Assembly: GCA_900088475.1 (NCBI GenBank)
Contig: FLMG01002126.1
Coordinates: 1 to 12,881 of the forward strand
Reading direction: 5' to 3'
DNA: 12,881 nucleotides
From: Hyphochytrium catenoides
Taxonomy: Eukaryota > Sar > Hyphochytriomycetes > Hyphochytriales > Hyphochytriaceae
Translations under genes and position numbers: made by a program
The notes under the pieces: generated by a model
The model's input: only the letters and a program-made list of their open reading frames with translations
Databases searched by the model: none
What the model was told of the DNA's origin: nothing
Part shown: positions 1 to 8,424 of the stretch, piece after piece
Position numbering within the stretch: position 1 is the stretch's first letter
How the letters are laid out: every line of letters begins with the position of its first letter

Positions 1-31
<31 letters not shown>

Positions 32-47
32 GGAAGAGAGAAAGAAG
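1..47. repeat. GA dinucleotide/purine run at window edge
   Basis: Almost pure (GA)n with a few AAA and GGG interruptions. It runs off the left edge of the window, so its true length is unknown. It resembles the purine tracts in the introns further in and may be the end of an intron or intergenic DNA. Confidence 0.9.
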
Positions 48-59
48 GTTTGGGGGCAG

Positions 60-152
60 AGGAGCGTGGCATTGAGTGCAGAGGAAATTGGGGCCATCGC
101 GGCAGCTCAGCCTGCCATGCTCATCGTTGATGACGGGCAGGGAAGAGCTTGA
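60..152 (+). CDS. Possible 3'-terminal exon of an upstream plus-strand gene (partial)
   Basis: After a CAG at 57-59 a short frame reads Arg-Ser-Val-Ala-Leu-Ser-Ala-Glu-Glu-Ile-Gly-Ala-Ile and goes on through Met-Leu-Ile-Val-Asp-Asp-Gly to a TGA at 150-152. The amino-acid mix (hydrophobic residues alternating with acidic and alanine) looks like real protein, unlike the Arg/Glu or Ser/Leu strings that the GA/CT tracts give. The upstream splice acceptor is poor, because the DNA before it is purine-rich rather than pyrimidine-rich. Only about 30 codons are visible and no family is recognisable. It could also be chance, or 5' untranslated sequence of the MYND gene that starts 130 bases later. Confidence 0.25.
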   Translation, partial: RSVALSAEEIGAIAAAQPAMLIVDDGQGRA

Positions 153-281
153 GAAAGGAGGCCTCCTACAACCACAATCGCCGCAAAAGAGAGGCACGTG
201 AGAGAGAGAAAGAGAGAAAAGAGAGAGAGAAGAGGGACCGAGACCAACCTGTGTCTCTCCTCCGCTACCACTCCGGTTCCA

Positions 282-484
282 ATGTCCTTCAAAGTGGTTT
301 ATATCCCGTGTGACGGCTCTCAGCCGCTGGCGGAGTGGGACATTCCGATCCCTGAGGGAGAGGAAGACCGCTGCCTCACTGACAGACTGAAGAGACACTT
401 CAACCAAGACAACGCCACGCTAGACAAAGAGAAGTATAAGCACCAAGTAGTCAGCCAGGTAGGAAGAGAGAGGAAGAGAGAGAA

Positions 485-541
<57 letters not shown>

Positions 542-876
542 GAGAGGAAGAGAGAAAGAGAGAGAGAGTAAGAAAGAAAGAAAGAAAGGGACAGAACTGT
601 GTAAACGAGGATGAAAAAGCGAAACAGGGCCGTTCCGGAGAGGCGAAAGGGAGAGACAGGGAAGAGAGAGTGGAGAGAGGGAAACACTCGCAGAGAGAAG
701 GAGCAGAGCAGAGATTAAGAACGAGAAAGCAGCACTGGACATTGTCACGATCTCGCTCTCGCTCTCTTTGCTCTCTCACCCTTAGTCGAGCTCTCTCTCG
801 TTCTTCCTTCTCTCATACCCTATCTTCTCCTATCTCGGACTCTCTCTCTCTGCGTCTCCCCATCCCTCTTTATTGA

Positions 877-907
<31 letters not shown>

Positions 908-1957
908 TGTGTCTCTCTCTCTCTCTTTTCCTCTCTGTCTCTCTCTCTTTCTCTCTCTCTCCCAGCTCCCTCAGGGCACGACCCTCCGGCCCGAGATGCT
1001 GGACATGATCCTGGCGATGGACTCTCTGGTGGACACAGTTCCTTTGCTTTTGAACAGGAGAGAGGCGAAGTTCATCGGCGTCACGCTCTACGTCGATGAC
1101 AGAGGAAGTGCCAAGGGCTTGCCTTTGAATGTTAGGGCTTCTGACATCGCCAGCCAGTGCGGGAAGCCCATGCAGGTGCTCGGCGATGCGTTCATTGGGA
1201 GAATGTACGATAATGGTGAGCAGTAGGGCCTCTTCTCTCTCTCTCTTTCTCTTGCTATCTCTCTCTTTCTCCCTCTGTCTCTGTCTGTCTCCTTTTCTCT
1301 CTGCGTCTCTCTCTCCTTATGTCTCTTTTCTTTTCCCTCTTTCTCACAGACACCGAGAGATCTTCTCCGGTTACCCGCTCTGTCTTTGTCTCGCTGGCTT
1401 CCTATAGAGCCCCCATTTCACTCTCTCTCTCTTCATGCTCTCTCTTTTTCTCTCTGTCTTTGTCGTGCGTCTCTCTCTCTCTTTTGGTTTCCTCCTTTAC
1501 CTCTTGTTTCTCTCTCTGTCGCAGGAGCTCTCCTCCTCTGCCCTATATTATTCCTGGTATTCTCTCGCTGCGCTTCTGTTCTCTTCCTTGCTTCTTTCTC
1601 CTGGCAGCAGGTCAGTTAATCCTCCTTTCTCTCTCTCTCTTTTTTCTTTCTCTCTCTCCGCCGTCTTAAGATGATGACCTGAAGCGCCTGGACTTCACCC
1701 TGAAGGACCTGGACAGCTCTGCTTCCTGGATCAAGAAGGCAAGAGAGATGAACAAACAGCTTGCCGCCGCTGCTAGTAGAGGAGAAAGTGGTAAAGGAGA
1801 GAGAAAGATGACGGGAGAGAGAGAGAAAAGCTGCAACTATGTTGATTGTGCCGCTCCTGCCTCTTCCCGCTGCAGTCGCTGCAAGAAAGTTTTCTATTGT
1901 TCAAAAGAGCATCAAGTCGCTGACTGGAAGGCTCACAAGCGCCAGTGCGCCGCTTAA
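282..1957 (+). CDS. MYND zinc-finger protein, three exons, 237 aa
   Basis: Exons are 282-458, 966-1215 and 1671-1957. Intron 1 (CAG|GTAGGA to CCCAG) is phase 0 and intron 2 (G|GTGAGC to CTTAAG) is phase 1; the joined frame is 238 codons ending in TAA. Residues 2-165 form an alpha/beta-looking domain containing VPLLLNRREAKFIGVTLYVD and GDAFIGRMYDN. I associate this layout with small MYND proteins of apicomplexans and other protists, but cannot name a Pfam family. The MYND finger is at 197-235: Cys197, Cys202, Cys210, Cys213, Cys219, His223, His231 and Cys235, with the typical YCSKEHQ and DWKAHK signatures. His replaces Cys at the sixth ligand, a common variant. MYND fingers usually bind proline-rich partner peptides. 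The start is the first ATG of the frame before MSFKVVYIP. An alternative acceptor nine bases later (exon 2 from 975) would remove Leu-Pro-Gln. A GA-rich linker (residues 178-195) is Lys/Glu/Arg-rich. Confidence 0.85.
459..965 (+). other. Intron 1 of the MYND gene, purine 5' half and pyrimidine 3' half
   Basis: A GT-AG intron of 507 bases. About 459-590 is nearly pure purine (GA)n, and about 742-965 is nearly pure pyrimidine (CT)n ending CCCAG. The halves are complementary in composition, so the transcript could fold into a long imperfect GA:CU stem that brings the splice sites together. The middle (600-740) is purine-biased but mixed. Confidence 0.85.
1216..1670 (+). other. Intron 2 of the MYND gene, CT-rich
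   Basis: A 455-base intron with donor GTGAGC and acceptor CTTAAG. It is pyrimidine-rich nearly throughout. Joining at these sites keeps the frame (Asn-Gly|Asp becomes Asn-Asp-Asp-Asp), giving MYDNDDDLKRLDF. The AAG acceptor recurs elsewhere in the window (4027/3902 on the minus strand). Confidence 0.8.
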
Positions 1958-2422
1958 GATACGCGCGCGAGCGCGAGAGAGAGAGAGGAAAAAAGAAGAG
2001 AGAAAGAGAGAGAGGGGTTATGCTTGATGGCCAAAGATAAGAAGTGTTTGAACTAGGATATCAAAGAGGAAAGTACAGGATATAAAGATCTCCTGATGAC
2101 GCTGCTAGGAGAGAAGTCAGTCGAGGATGAGGACACCTTTTCTTTCCATTCTCTCTCCTTGTAAGAGTTGAATTTATTTATGTACAGGCCTGAGTCCCAT
2201 CCTATCGAAGAGAGATGTCCCTCTTCATATTTCTTCTTCTCTCCCTTTTCACTTCTTCTCTACTTTCTGTCCCTCCAACTTCTTGTCTTACAGCTAGCAG
2301 AGAATCTCAATCTCTCTCTCCCTTGGATGCCTCTCTCTCTCCCTGTCTGCGATGAGTCTCTTTTTGCAGCCCGCGTCTGAACCAGTTCTGAGAGCAGAGA
2401 GAGGAAATGAAAGGGTTTAGGG
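1958..2422. other. Convergent intergenic region between MYND and anoctamin genes
   Basis: These 465 bases separate two genes that run towards each other. They contain a GA-rich stretch (about 1969-2020), a mixed segment and CT-rich patches. An AATAAA hexamer on the minus strand at 2178-2173, about 245 bases past the anoctamin stop, is a candidate poly(A) signal for that gene. I see no gene here; the short open frames are read through CT-rich DNA. Confidence 0.6.
2173..2178 (-). terminator. Candidate poly(A) signal AATAAA for the anoctamin gene
   Basis: A canonical hexamer on the minus strand downstream of the TAG at 2425-2423. Position and orientation fit; the hexamer is common by chance. 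Confidence 0.35.
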
Positions 2423-5400
2423 CTATTTGTCTGGTGCGGTGAGCGGCAGATGGAGACGCTGCAGCGCTTCTTCCCTAGTCAGCCATATCTCCTCTTTCTC
2501 TCTGTCTCTCCCATAAAGTGTGACCGCTACTCTGGTGGGAAGACGTGAGTCTATCCATTGCAGCCTAAGCTCGATCTCTCCTGCTATAGCTCTTTCTGCA
2601 GCGGAGTGCGAAGAGAGAGAGAGAGACGTAGGTAGCCTCTTCTCCCAAAACTTTCTTCTCTTCAGCGGGAGGATAGCGTGATATACCTTCCCTCCTGCCA
2701 GCTCTGCCATGGGGATCACAACCTGCCATTGACAGCGAAACACATGGAAAGAGAGAGAAAGAGAATGAAGACAGAGAATATGGAGAGAGTGAGAGAGAGA
2801 AGCTGACATTTGCGGCAGGGCTTTACGCTAGGGTGAACTATATCCCTGCCCAGAATTATTGCAGAGATGAAGCGTAAAAGATTCTAGAGGAGAGGAAAGA
2901 AAGATAAGGGAAGGGAAGGGAGAAAGCAAGAGAAAGAGGAGAGAGACAGAGAGAAAAAGAGAGAAAGAAGAGATTGTCTGTCTGTATGAGTGAATGGCCA
3001 GGTGCCCACCACTCACCTCTCCTACATAGCTTCCAATCGCCCCTGTGGCTCCATTTCTCTCCTTTCTGCCCCCTCCCATGAGTCTATTATACACAGTGAG
3101 GGTCACTCTCTCTCTCTTGTCAGTCACCGGGACCTCGAACCTCTCTCCCCAGCGCGGCTGCGTGGTGCCCCAGCGGACAGAGGTGTGGAAGAGAGAGGAA
3201 GAACAGCGGATCTCACAATAGCGATCATTCAGGAGAGAAGAAGAGGAAGGAAGGCGCTTCGCTCCGATGACGTAGAGGCAGAGAATGTCAGGAGTAAAGA
3301 CCAATCTCTCGCCTCTTCCTTCTCTTTCTCTCTCTTCTTTTACTTCTCTCTCTGGGCTAGAGTCGTGAGGGTAGTAGTCCAAAAGCTTGGAAATGGTGGC
3401 CTGGCGATAAAGTCCAGGCTCCGAAGGATCAGATATCAACACTGAAGCTCCGACCTGAGAGGGAAGAGAGAGAAAGAGACAGAGAGATAGAGTGTTTGTT
3501 ACTCCCCCGCACCGAGCTTACACCCCACGACGCTGCAACATACGAGGATGCTCCGCGAAAGACGGGAGTGGGAGGCAGAGGAAAGAGGCTTTTGAGAAAG
3601 AAAGAGAAGAAGAGTCAGAAACGCACAGAGTCCCCGAATAAAAGGGAAAGAAAGACTCAGAATGTAACGTAACACACATTGCCGAGGACAGAGAGACAGA
3701 AACTGAGTGAGGCACACAGCCAGAGAGAAAGAGAGAGAACGAGAGAAAGGTAGAGGATTTGAGAGGGGCATCAGCGGTCAGGATGGGCTTATTGACTAAG
3801 CGGGACTGTGGCTGGAGAAAGGAGAGAACTACCTCAAAGAAGTCTATCATGGTCGGCACCCAAGGGCGGCACTTCGCCCTCGGCACCCAGACGGCGACAT
3901 CCTTAGAGTTGTGATGCCAAGAGAGGAGAGAAGAGGAGGAAAGAGAAGAGGAAAGAGAGGAAGAGAAACCCAAAGGCTCTCTTCTCTCGAGGTCTTCCTT
4001 CCCTCCGTCGTCCGGCCGCGGGCTTACACTGCTTGGAGACCCAGACGGTGAGAGTGCAGGAGGGCACACTCCAGAAAAAGAGACCTGGTCAGTGGAAAGG
4101 AAAGCAACAGGTCAAAGAAAGTCTATGAGAAAGAGACAGCGGTCAAGAAAGAGACTCAGCGAGAGGATTAAGGCAGATGACTCAAAGGTGGTAAGGGTCC
4201 CGAGAAATGAAAGAACCCTTGGCAAGGCAGAGCACCTCTCAGTCGCTGCAAATAACAAGGGAAGAGGGTAGGAAAGAGAGAGAGAGAAAGAGAGAGAGAG
4301 AGTCAGGCTTGTGGAGATGGGGAAAGAGGGAAGGTCGCAGAGAGCAGTGAGAGGCATTCAAGACGAGCAGATAGAAAACAATAGTGAAGGATGCAGAAAG
4401 AACGATTCGAAGAAAGGAAAGAAAGAAAGAAAGAGAGACAGAAAAAGAGGCACCTGTAGCTTGTCGGTTCCAACCCAAAGCACCACCGCCGAGTAGAATT
4501 CAGCAGTACCTCTCCCATCCCTCTCTCCCTCTACTAATATCTCTCTCCCTATCATCTGCATGGAGCGGTGCACCGCTGCTTTCTGTCTTCGACTCCTTCT
4601 CTTGATCTCCACTCTCAGTGCGGCACTCTGCCCGTGCACACTGCTTCGGAGCAAGAAGAGAGAGAGAAGAGTGAGATGCTCCAAGAGAGAAAAGGCAATG
4701 AGTCTCTCTACATTTGTTAGGCAATCCTGCACGGGGCCGTAGGTCTCCTCGCTCACAGGACATCCCCAGAGTACGTCTAACCCTCCCGTAGTGTTAACAA
4801 AGAGTCCAACAGCCACGGCGAGAGACAGAGAAGAGAGAGAGAGAAAGATTCTCTCCCACTGTCCAATGCCATGCGCTCTCTGAGGCATTGCCCTGCGATA
4901 ATCAATGCAAATCCTCACAGCATCAAAATGCTGGGCAGCCAGATTGTGCAAGAGGGCGCAGAGGGCGCAGAAGGGCCAAACAATGGAAAACATAGTCACC
5001 ACCGAGAACTGCAGTGCCATCCGAAGGAAGTCTTCAAAAGGAGAGTAAGAGGAGAATGAGGAAAGCTCTAAGATCTCTGTCGAAGATCGACAGAGATCAC
5101 GGCAGTTCCACTCTTTCTTTAGCCTGAGCCGGGAAGACAGATCGCGACAAGCGCCGGCGGACGAGGCAAAGCGAGTCTGAGATGAGGAGAGAGACTCCTT
5201 CATCCGCTGGTACCAAGGGTCAGACGATTCCAAAGCTACGTGTGGGGATAGGGAGCCCTCCTGACATAGCGACAGCGTGGAAGTACAGAGACATAGATAG
5301 TAATGTTCGTAGGGAGAGTAACCGGCGGAGAGAGAAAAATGGCGCAGGGAAAGACACATTTTGTTAGAAAATGAGAAGAACAAGAGGTAGAGAGGTAGTA

Positions 5401-8079
5401 AAGGAGGCGCGAAAAAGAGAGACAAAGACCGAGCGAGAGAGAGATATCGGAAAAGATGCAGACAGCAATTCCTTACCTCGACCGTAGAAATAATCCGTTC
5501 GTCCTCTTCTTCCAAGCTTGGGCTCCCTACCATTGCCTTGGGCAGAGCAGCGTTCTCCTCTGTCTTCTCCTGTTGATTCACATTCCTTTTCACGCGGTTA
5601 CCAACATACATCTTCACCGCTCTCCCTGCGTCCACGAAGGCATCAGAGGTGGAGAGGAAGTGCTCCCTTCCTCTTCTAACTGCCTTTCTTAGCAAGACTG
5701 GAGCAAAGGTGTTGACTATGAGGTTGAGCAGCTGCGTCACAATGAGTGGAGTGACAAACGCCTTATCCATAGCCAGTCTCCCCTCTCTCCACTCCCTTGC
5801 GTACAGCACTCTTCCTCTAAAGGTGAGGAGCTCATTGCTATCCACATTCTCCTTGATCCAGTGCTGCAGCTCTGCTCCGTACGGAGTGTACACGAAGGCG
5901 AGAAGAAAGAACCAGGAGAAATAGCCTGTCCATACGAAGATGAAGGTTTTAAGCGTGTAATGGTACTCTCTCTCCTGCAGCGTCCGCCAGTTCTCCCATA
6001 GGGTCCACCGATGACTTGCCCAGTCAAAGAACGCGGTGAAAAGAATGTCAATGGCTAAGCCTAGGATGATACCTTGGACAAGGATGTACAGCCATCTCGC
6101 GCTCCCAATATGCGCCGTTGCCGTCGGAAAACAACCAAGAAAGGAGGAACAAGGGGGAGAAACGGCGCCGAGGGCGCAGTACGCCTCACAATCTGCCCCG
6201 TACTCGGAAGAGAAAGGCAGACGACGGCGGCACGCCTCGAGGCAGGAAGACAATGTCCCACTGCAGCGTGGATCCCCGCATTGTGGGGTCATGACTGCTA
6301 TGATATACCACTGAGCGAAGAGAGCTACCAGCACTATGACGACAGAGATGCAGATGAGAGCAAAGAGAAAAGACAGAAGACGTTTGAGAGTGCGGGCAAG
6401 AGCGCTGTACTCTTTGACCTCCACATACTCTGGCGGCTCCCCTTCTTCCGCTATGTTCACCTGTCTGATGCGATAATGCTTAAACTGAGGGTTCTCCTCT
6501 TCTGCCTCCTTGTAGAACATCACTCCGTAGCGTACTCTTAGCTTGTTCTCTAGCCTCTCCCACACTTTCAGCATGCACGGTGCCCACACCAGAGCCACCA
6601 GAAGTCCAAACAGAGAGAGACACGAGGCATACAGTCTATAGTCCAGCCAGCGGAGTGAGAGCCAAAGGAGGGTGCCAACGATCGCGATGACTTTAAGAGA
6701 ATCCACATAGTGAGAGACAAAATGAAAATAGAAGGCAACTTTCAGGCCAAAGTGATTCTTAAAGCGGAGAAGGACGAGGTTCTTTCGTGCGCTATTGCCC
6801 GTTATACTGCGCCAAAGGCCCATGATCTCATTGTTGAAGTGTGGGTCATGCAACGGGAAGATGGCATGAATCGCTGGATCTGTGTTCTCTTCGATCCCTG
6901 ACAGCCCAGCACCAGGAGGAGAGACGTTGGAAGAGCGGCAGAGTAAACGGCCCAGAGCTTCGAGTCTCTCGGCAGGACTGAGGCGTCTTTTCTCTCTCTT
7001 TCTCTCTTCCATCACAGAGTCCATCTCTTCCTCACTATACAGTTCTGCCATTCTCTCCAGGCGAAGGAGCCTGTCTTCTCTCTCTACCAGCCATTCTGGC
7101 GCATGGAGAAGGAGAACAATGTAATCCTGAGAAGTCCTTGTAGGTTGGAGTTCTGTTAGCCTCAGTTCTGCGCTTATAAGCCGACGAAGGAGGTCGAGCT
7201 GTGCCTCTTCCTCTCTCTTGTCTCTCCTAAGAATAAGGGCGAAGTCATACTCTAAAGACGGACGGAGGTTGCACAGAGCCACCAGCTCTCTGTCTAGGAC
7301 GATGCACTTGGTAAAGCGCCGCGCCACAATCCTTGTCCTTATATCTCTCTCTTGCATCAGGTCTCTCTCCATCTCTTCTCTCTTTTTATCTCCCTTCGAG
7401 GATACTATGGAGAGAGCGCCAAAGTGATCGTAGCGGGAGAGGTTGCCTCTCTCCTCCCAGTTGGCAGCTCCGTCTCCACTAGGTCCCGGTGAGTGTACAA
7501 GGCGAGAGACTTCTCCTGTTTCTATTATAAATAGCTTAGAAAGTGCCTCTTCGTGGGTGGTGATGACCTCGTCCTCTTCATAGATCAGCATCTTGCACAG
7601 CGGAGCAAGCTCCCGAAGCTCTTCGATCTGGAGGAAGAGAAGTCAGCCATAGAGACAGATCGAGAGAGAGAGTTCAAGAGAGAGGAGCGAGGAACATGAG
7701 AAAGAGACACAGTGAGTAGGTGAGTTAGAGTAAGAGAGAGAGATAATAAGATCCGTTAGAGCATGGGAAGGCTGCAAGTACACAGCCGAGAGAACAGTGG
7801 CAAGAAAGCGGGGAGGGGAGTCGACGCAGCCCTACATAGCAAAAAAAAGAGAAAGGCACCTTCGGCGTCATACTAATCTGTCTCTCTGACCTGAAGCTGC
7901 CTTAGTAGCGGCACGTCCTGCAGGAAAGAGACACTGATCTCTGTGTTCCTCCTGGTGGCCGCATCAATCTTAGAAAAGAACAAGGGGCTGCGGCGCCGCC
8001 CATGGCTGGAAATGACGTGAGGATCCTCCTTAGGGCCTTGGATGGCTGGAGGCGCCCTCTTACGCAGTCGAGGAAGCAT
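2423..8079 (-). CDS. CNBD-like / anoctamin (TMEM16) / C2 domain membrane protein, multi-exon
   Basis: Exons (high to low) are 8079-7891, 7627-5477, 5260-4454, 4084-4028, 3901-3833, 3454-3017 and 2722-2423. All introns are GT-AG and phase 0; the total is about 1,336 aa (1,378 if 4027-3902 is retained). Residues 50-185 look like a cyclic-nucleotide-binding fold (VSFLQDVPLLRQLQ joined to IEELRELAPLCK, then LFIIETGEV, YDHFGALSI and RTRIVARR). Residues 230-325 are the anoctamin cytoplasmic region (LSPAERLEALGRLL, FPLHD). The membrane core runs from about 355 to 1005, with ENWRTLQEREYHYTLKTFIF, FEDFLRMALQFSVVTMFSIV and GIGQWERIF; it is nearest ANO10-like members by eye. Residues 1141-1300 are a C2 domain. 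TMEM16 proteins are dimeric lipid scramblases or anion channels. Several Ca2+ ligands appear replaced. The start is the ATG at 8079; an in-frame TAG lies at 8124-8122, so an earlier start needs another exon. The C2 exons have no suitable ATG of their own, which favours one fused gene. Confidence 0.82.
2723..3016 (-). other. Last intron of the anoctamin/C2 gene
   Basis: Donor GAG|GTGAGT and acceptor GGCAG|GTT, 294 bases, phase 0. Splicing joins GSYVGE to VVIPMAELAGGK, which restores a continuous C2 beta-strand pattern. It is CT-rich in the transcript sense. Confidence 0.85.
3455..3832 (-). other. Intron before the C2 exon
   Basis: Donor GAG|GTAGTT and acceptor CTCTCAG|GTC, 378 bases, phase 0. 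Splicing joins PTMIDFFE to VGASVLISDP. It is CT-rich in the transcript. Confidence 0.7.
3902..4027 (-). other. Probable short intron, frame-neutral
   Basis: Donor AGT|GTAAGC and acceptor CTCTAAG|GAT, 126 bases (42 codons), with no stop in the reading frame and a pyrimidine-rich 3' half. Removing it gives two small exons (57 and 69 bases); retaining it gives an 84-codon exon with a Ser/Leu-rich stretch. The Ser/Leu run read from CT repeats argues for an intron. Confidence 0.55.
4085..4453 (-). other. Intron between anoctamin core and linker exons
   Basis: Donor CTACAG|GTGCCT and acceptor CTGACCAG|GTC, 369 bases, phase 0. The frame past the donor turns into Phe/Leu/Ser runs typical of CT-rich intron and stops at about 4358. 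If this donor is not used, the protein would end there without the C2 domain. Confidence 0.6.
5261..5476 (-). other. Frame-neutral, stop-free intron inside the anoctamin core
   Basis: Donor GTCGAG|GTAAGG and acceptor TATGTCAG|GAG, 216 bases (72 codons), phase 0 and open throughout. The translated intron is Leu/Ser/Phe-rich (read from CT repeats) and fits no anoctamin segment, so it is taken as an intron. It lies between the sixth and seventh membrane helices. Confidence 0.8.
7628..7890 (-). other. Intron 1 of the anoctamin gene, inside the CNBD-like domain
   Basis: Donor CTTCAG|GTCAGA and acceptor CTTCCTCCAG|ATC, 263 bases, phase 0. It joins VPLLRQLQ to IEELRELAPLCK, recreating the helix that opens a cyclic-nucleotide-binding domain. 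It is CT-rich in the transcript. Confidence 0.8.
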
Positions 8080-8424
8080 GGCGTCGCCGTCCTCCAAAGA
8101 CACCTGTCTCGCCCTTTCACACTACAGCTAATGCAACCATCACTCTTCTTCACGAGGAGGAGGCAATCATTAAAGAGATCATCTAGTTCCTCTTCTCTCC
8201 CTTGTGGTCCTCCTATTCGTCGGAGCTTGAAAGCCAGGTTGTCAGAGCTGTGGCTGGGGAAGAAGCAGCTTGGCAGCAACGCCTTCTTCCCACAGCAGCA
8301 GGTCGTCGATGATGGAGACGAAGCTTCATAATAAACGCGATGGCGTCTCTTTCTTCGTCTGATTCTGAACAGCGCAGTGTCTCTCTATCCATGCAACTTT
8401 ACACAGCGAATGATTCATAGATTT
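8080..8424. other. Upstream flank of the anoctamin gene with unassigned coding-like fragments
   Basis: On the minus strand two short, differently framed pieces look protein-like. One has IIDDLLLWEEGVAAKLLL (about 8322-8265). The other has NLAFKLRRIGG followed by EEELDDLFNDCLLLVKK (about 8240-8140). They sit directly before the presumed start at 8079 but are out of frame with it and with each other, and no convincing introns link them. They could be N-terminal exons disrupted by sequence error, or chance. Confidence 0.25.

Noticed and set aside
198-614. Plus-strand frame of 138 codons over the first MYND exon, with Arg/Glu runs at both ends
   Set aside because: The Arg/Glu strings come from reading (GA)n DNA. 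The real coding part starts at the ATG at 282 and ends at the GTAGGA donor at 459.
320-779. Minus-strand Ser/Leu-rich frames of 119 and 142 codons
   Set aside because: They are antisense translations of the GA tract in intron 1 (Leu/Ser repeats) and have no motif.
2990-3445. Plus-strand 151-codon frame over the C2 exon
   Set aside because: It is antisense to the C2 exon, whose minus-strand frame has a recognisable fold and matching splice sites.
3833-4084. Resemblance of LTVWVSKQCKP to VAVWVPRAKCRP, suggesting a duplicated motif exon
   Set aside because: The first peptide is in a different frame from the one the flanking exons require, so the two cannot both be translated in this gene.
6074-6541. 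Plus-strand 155-codon frame
   Set aside because: It is a shadow of the anoctamin core on the opposite strand, with no domain and no splice logic.
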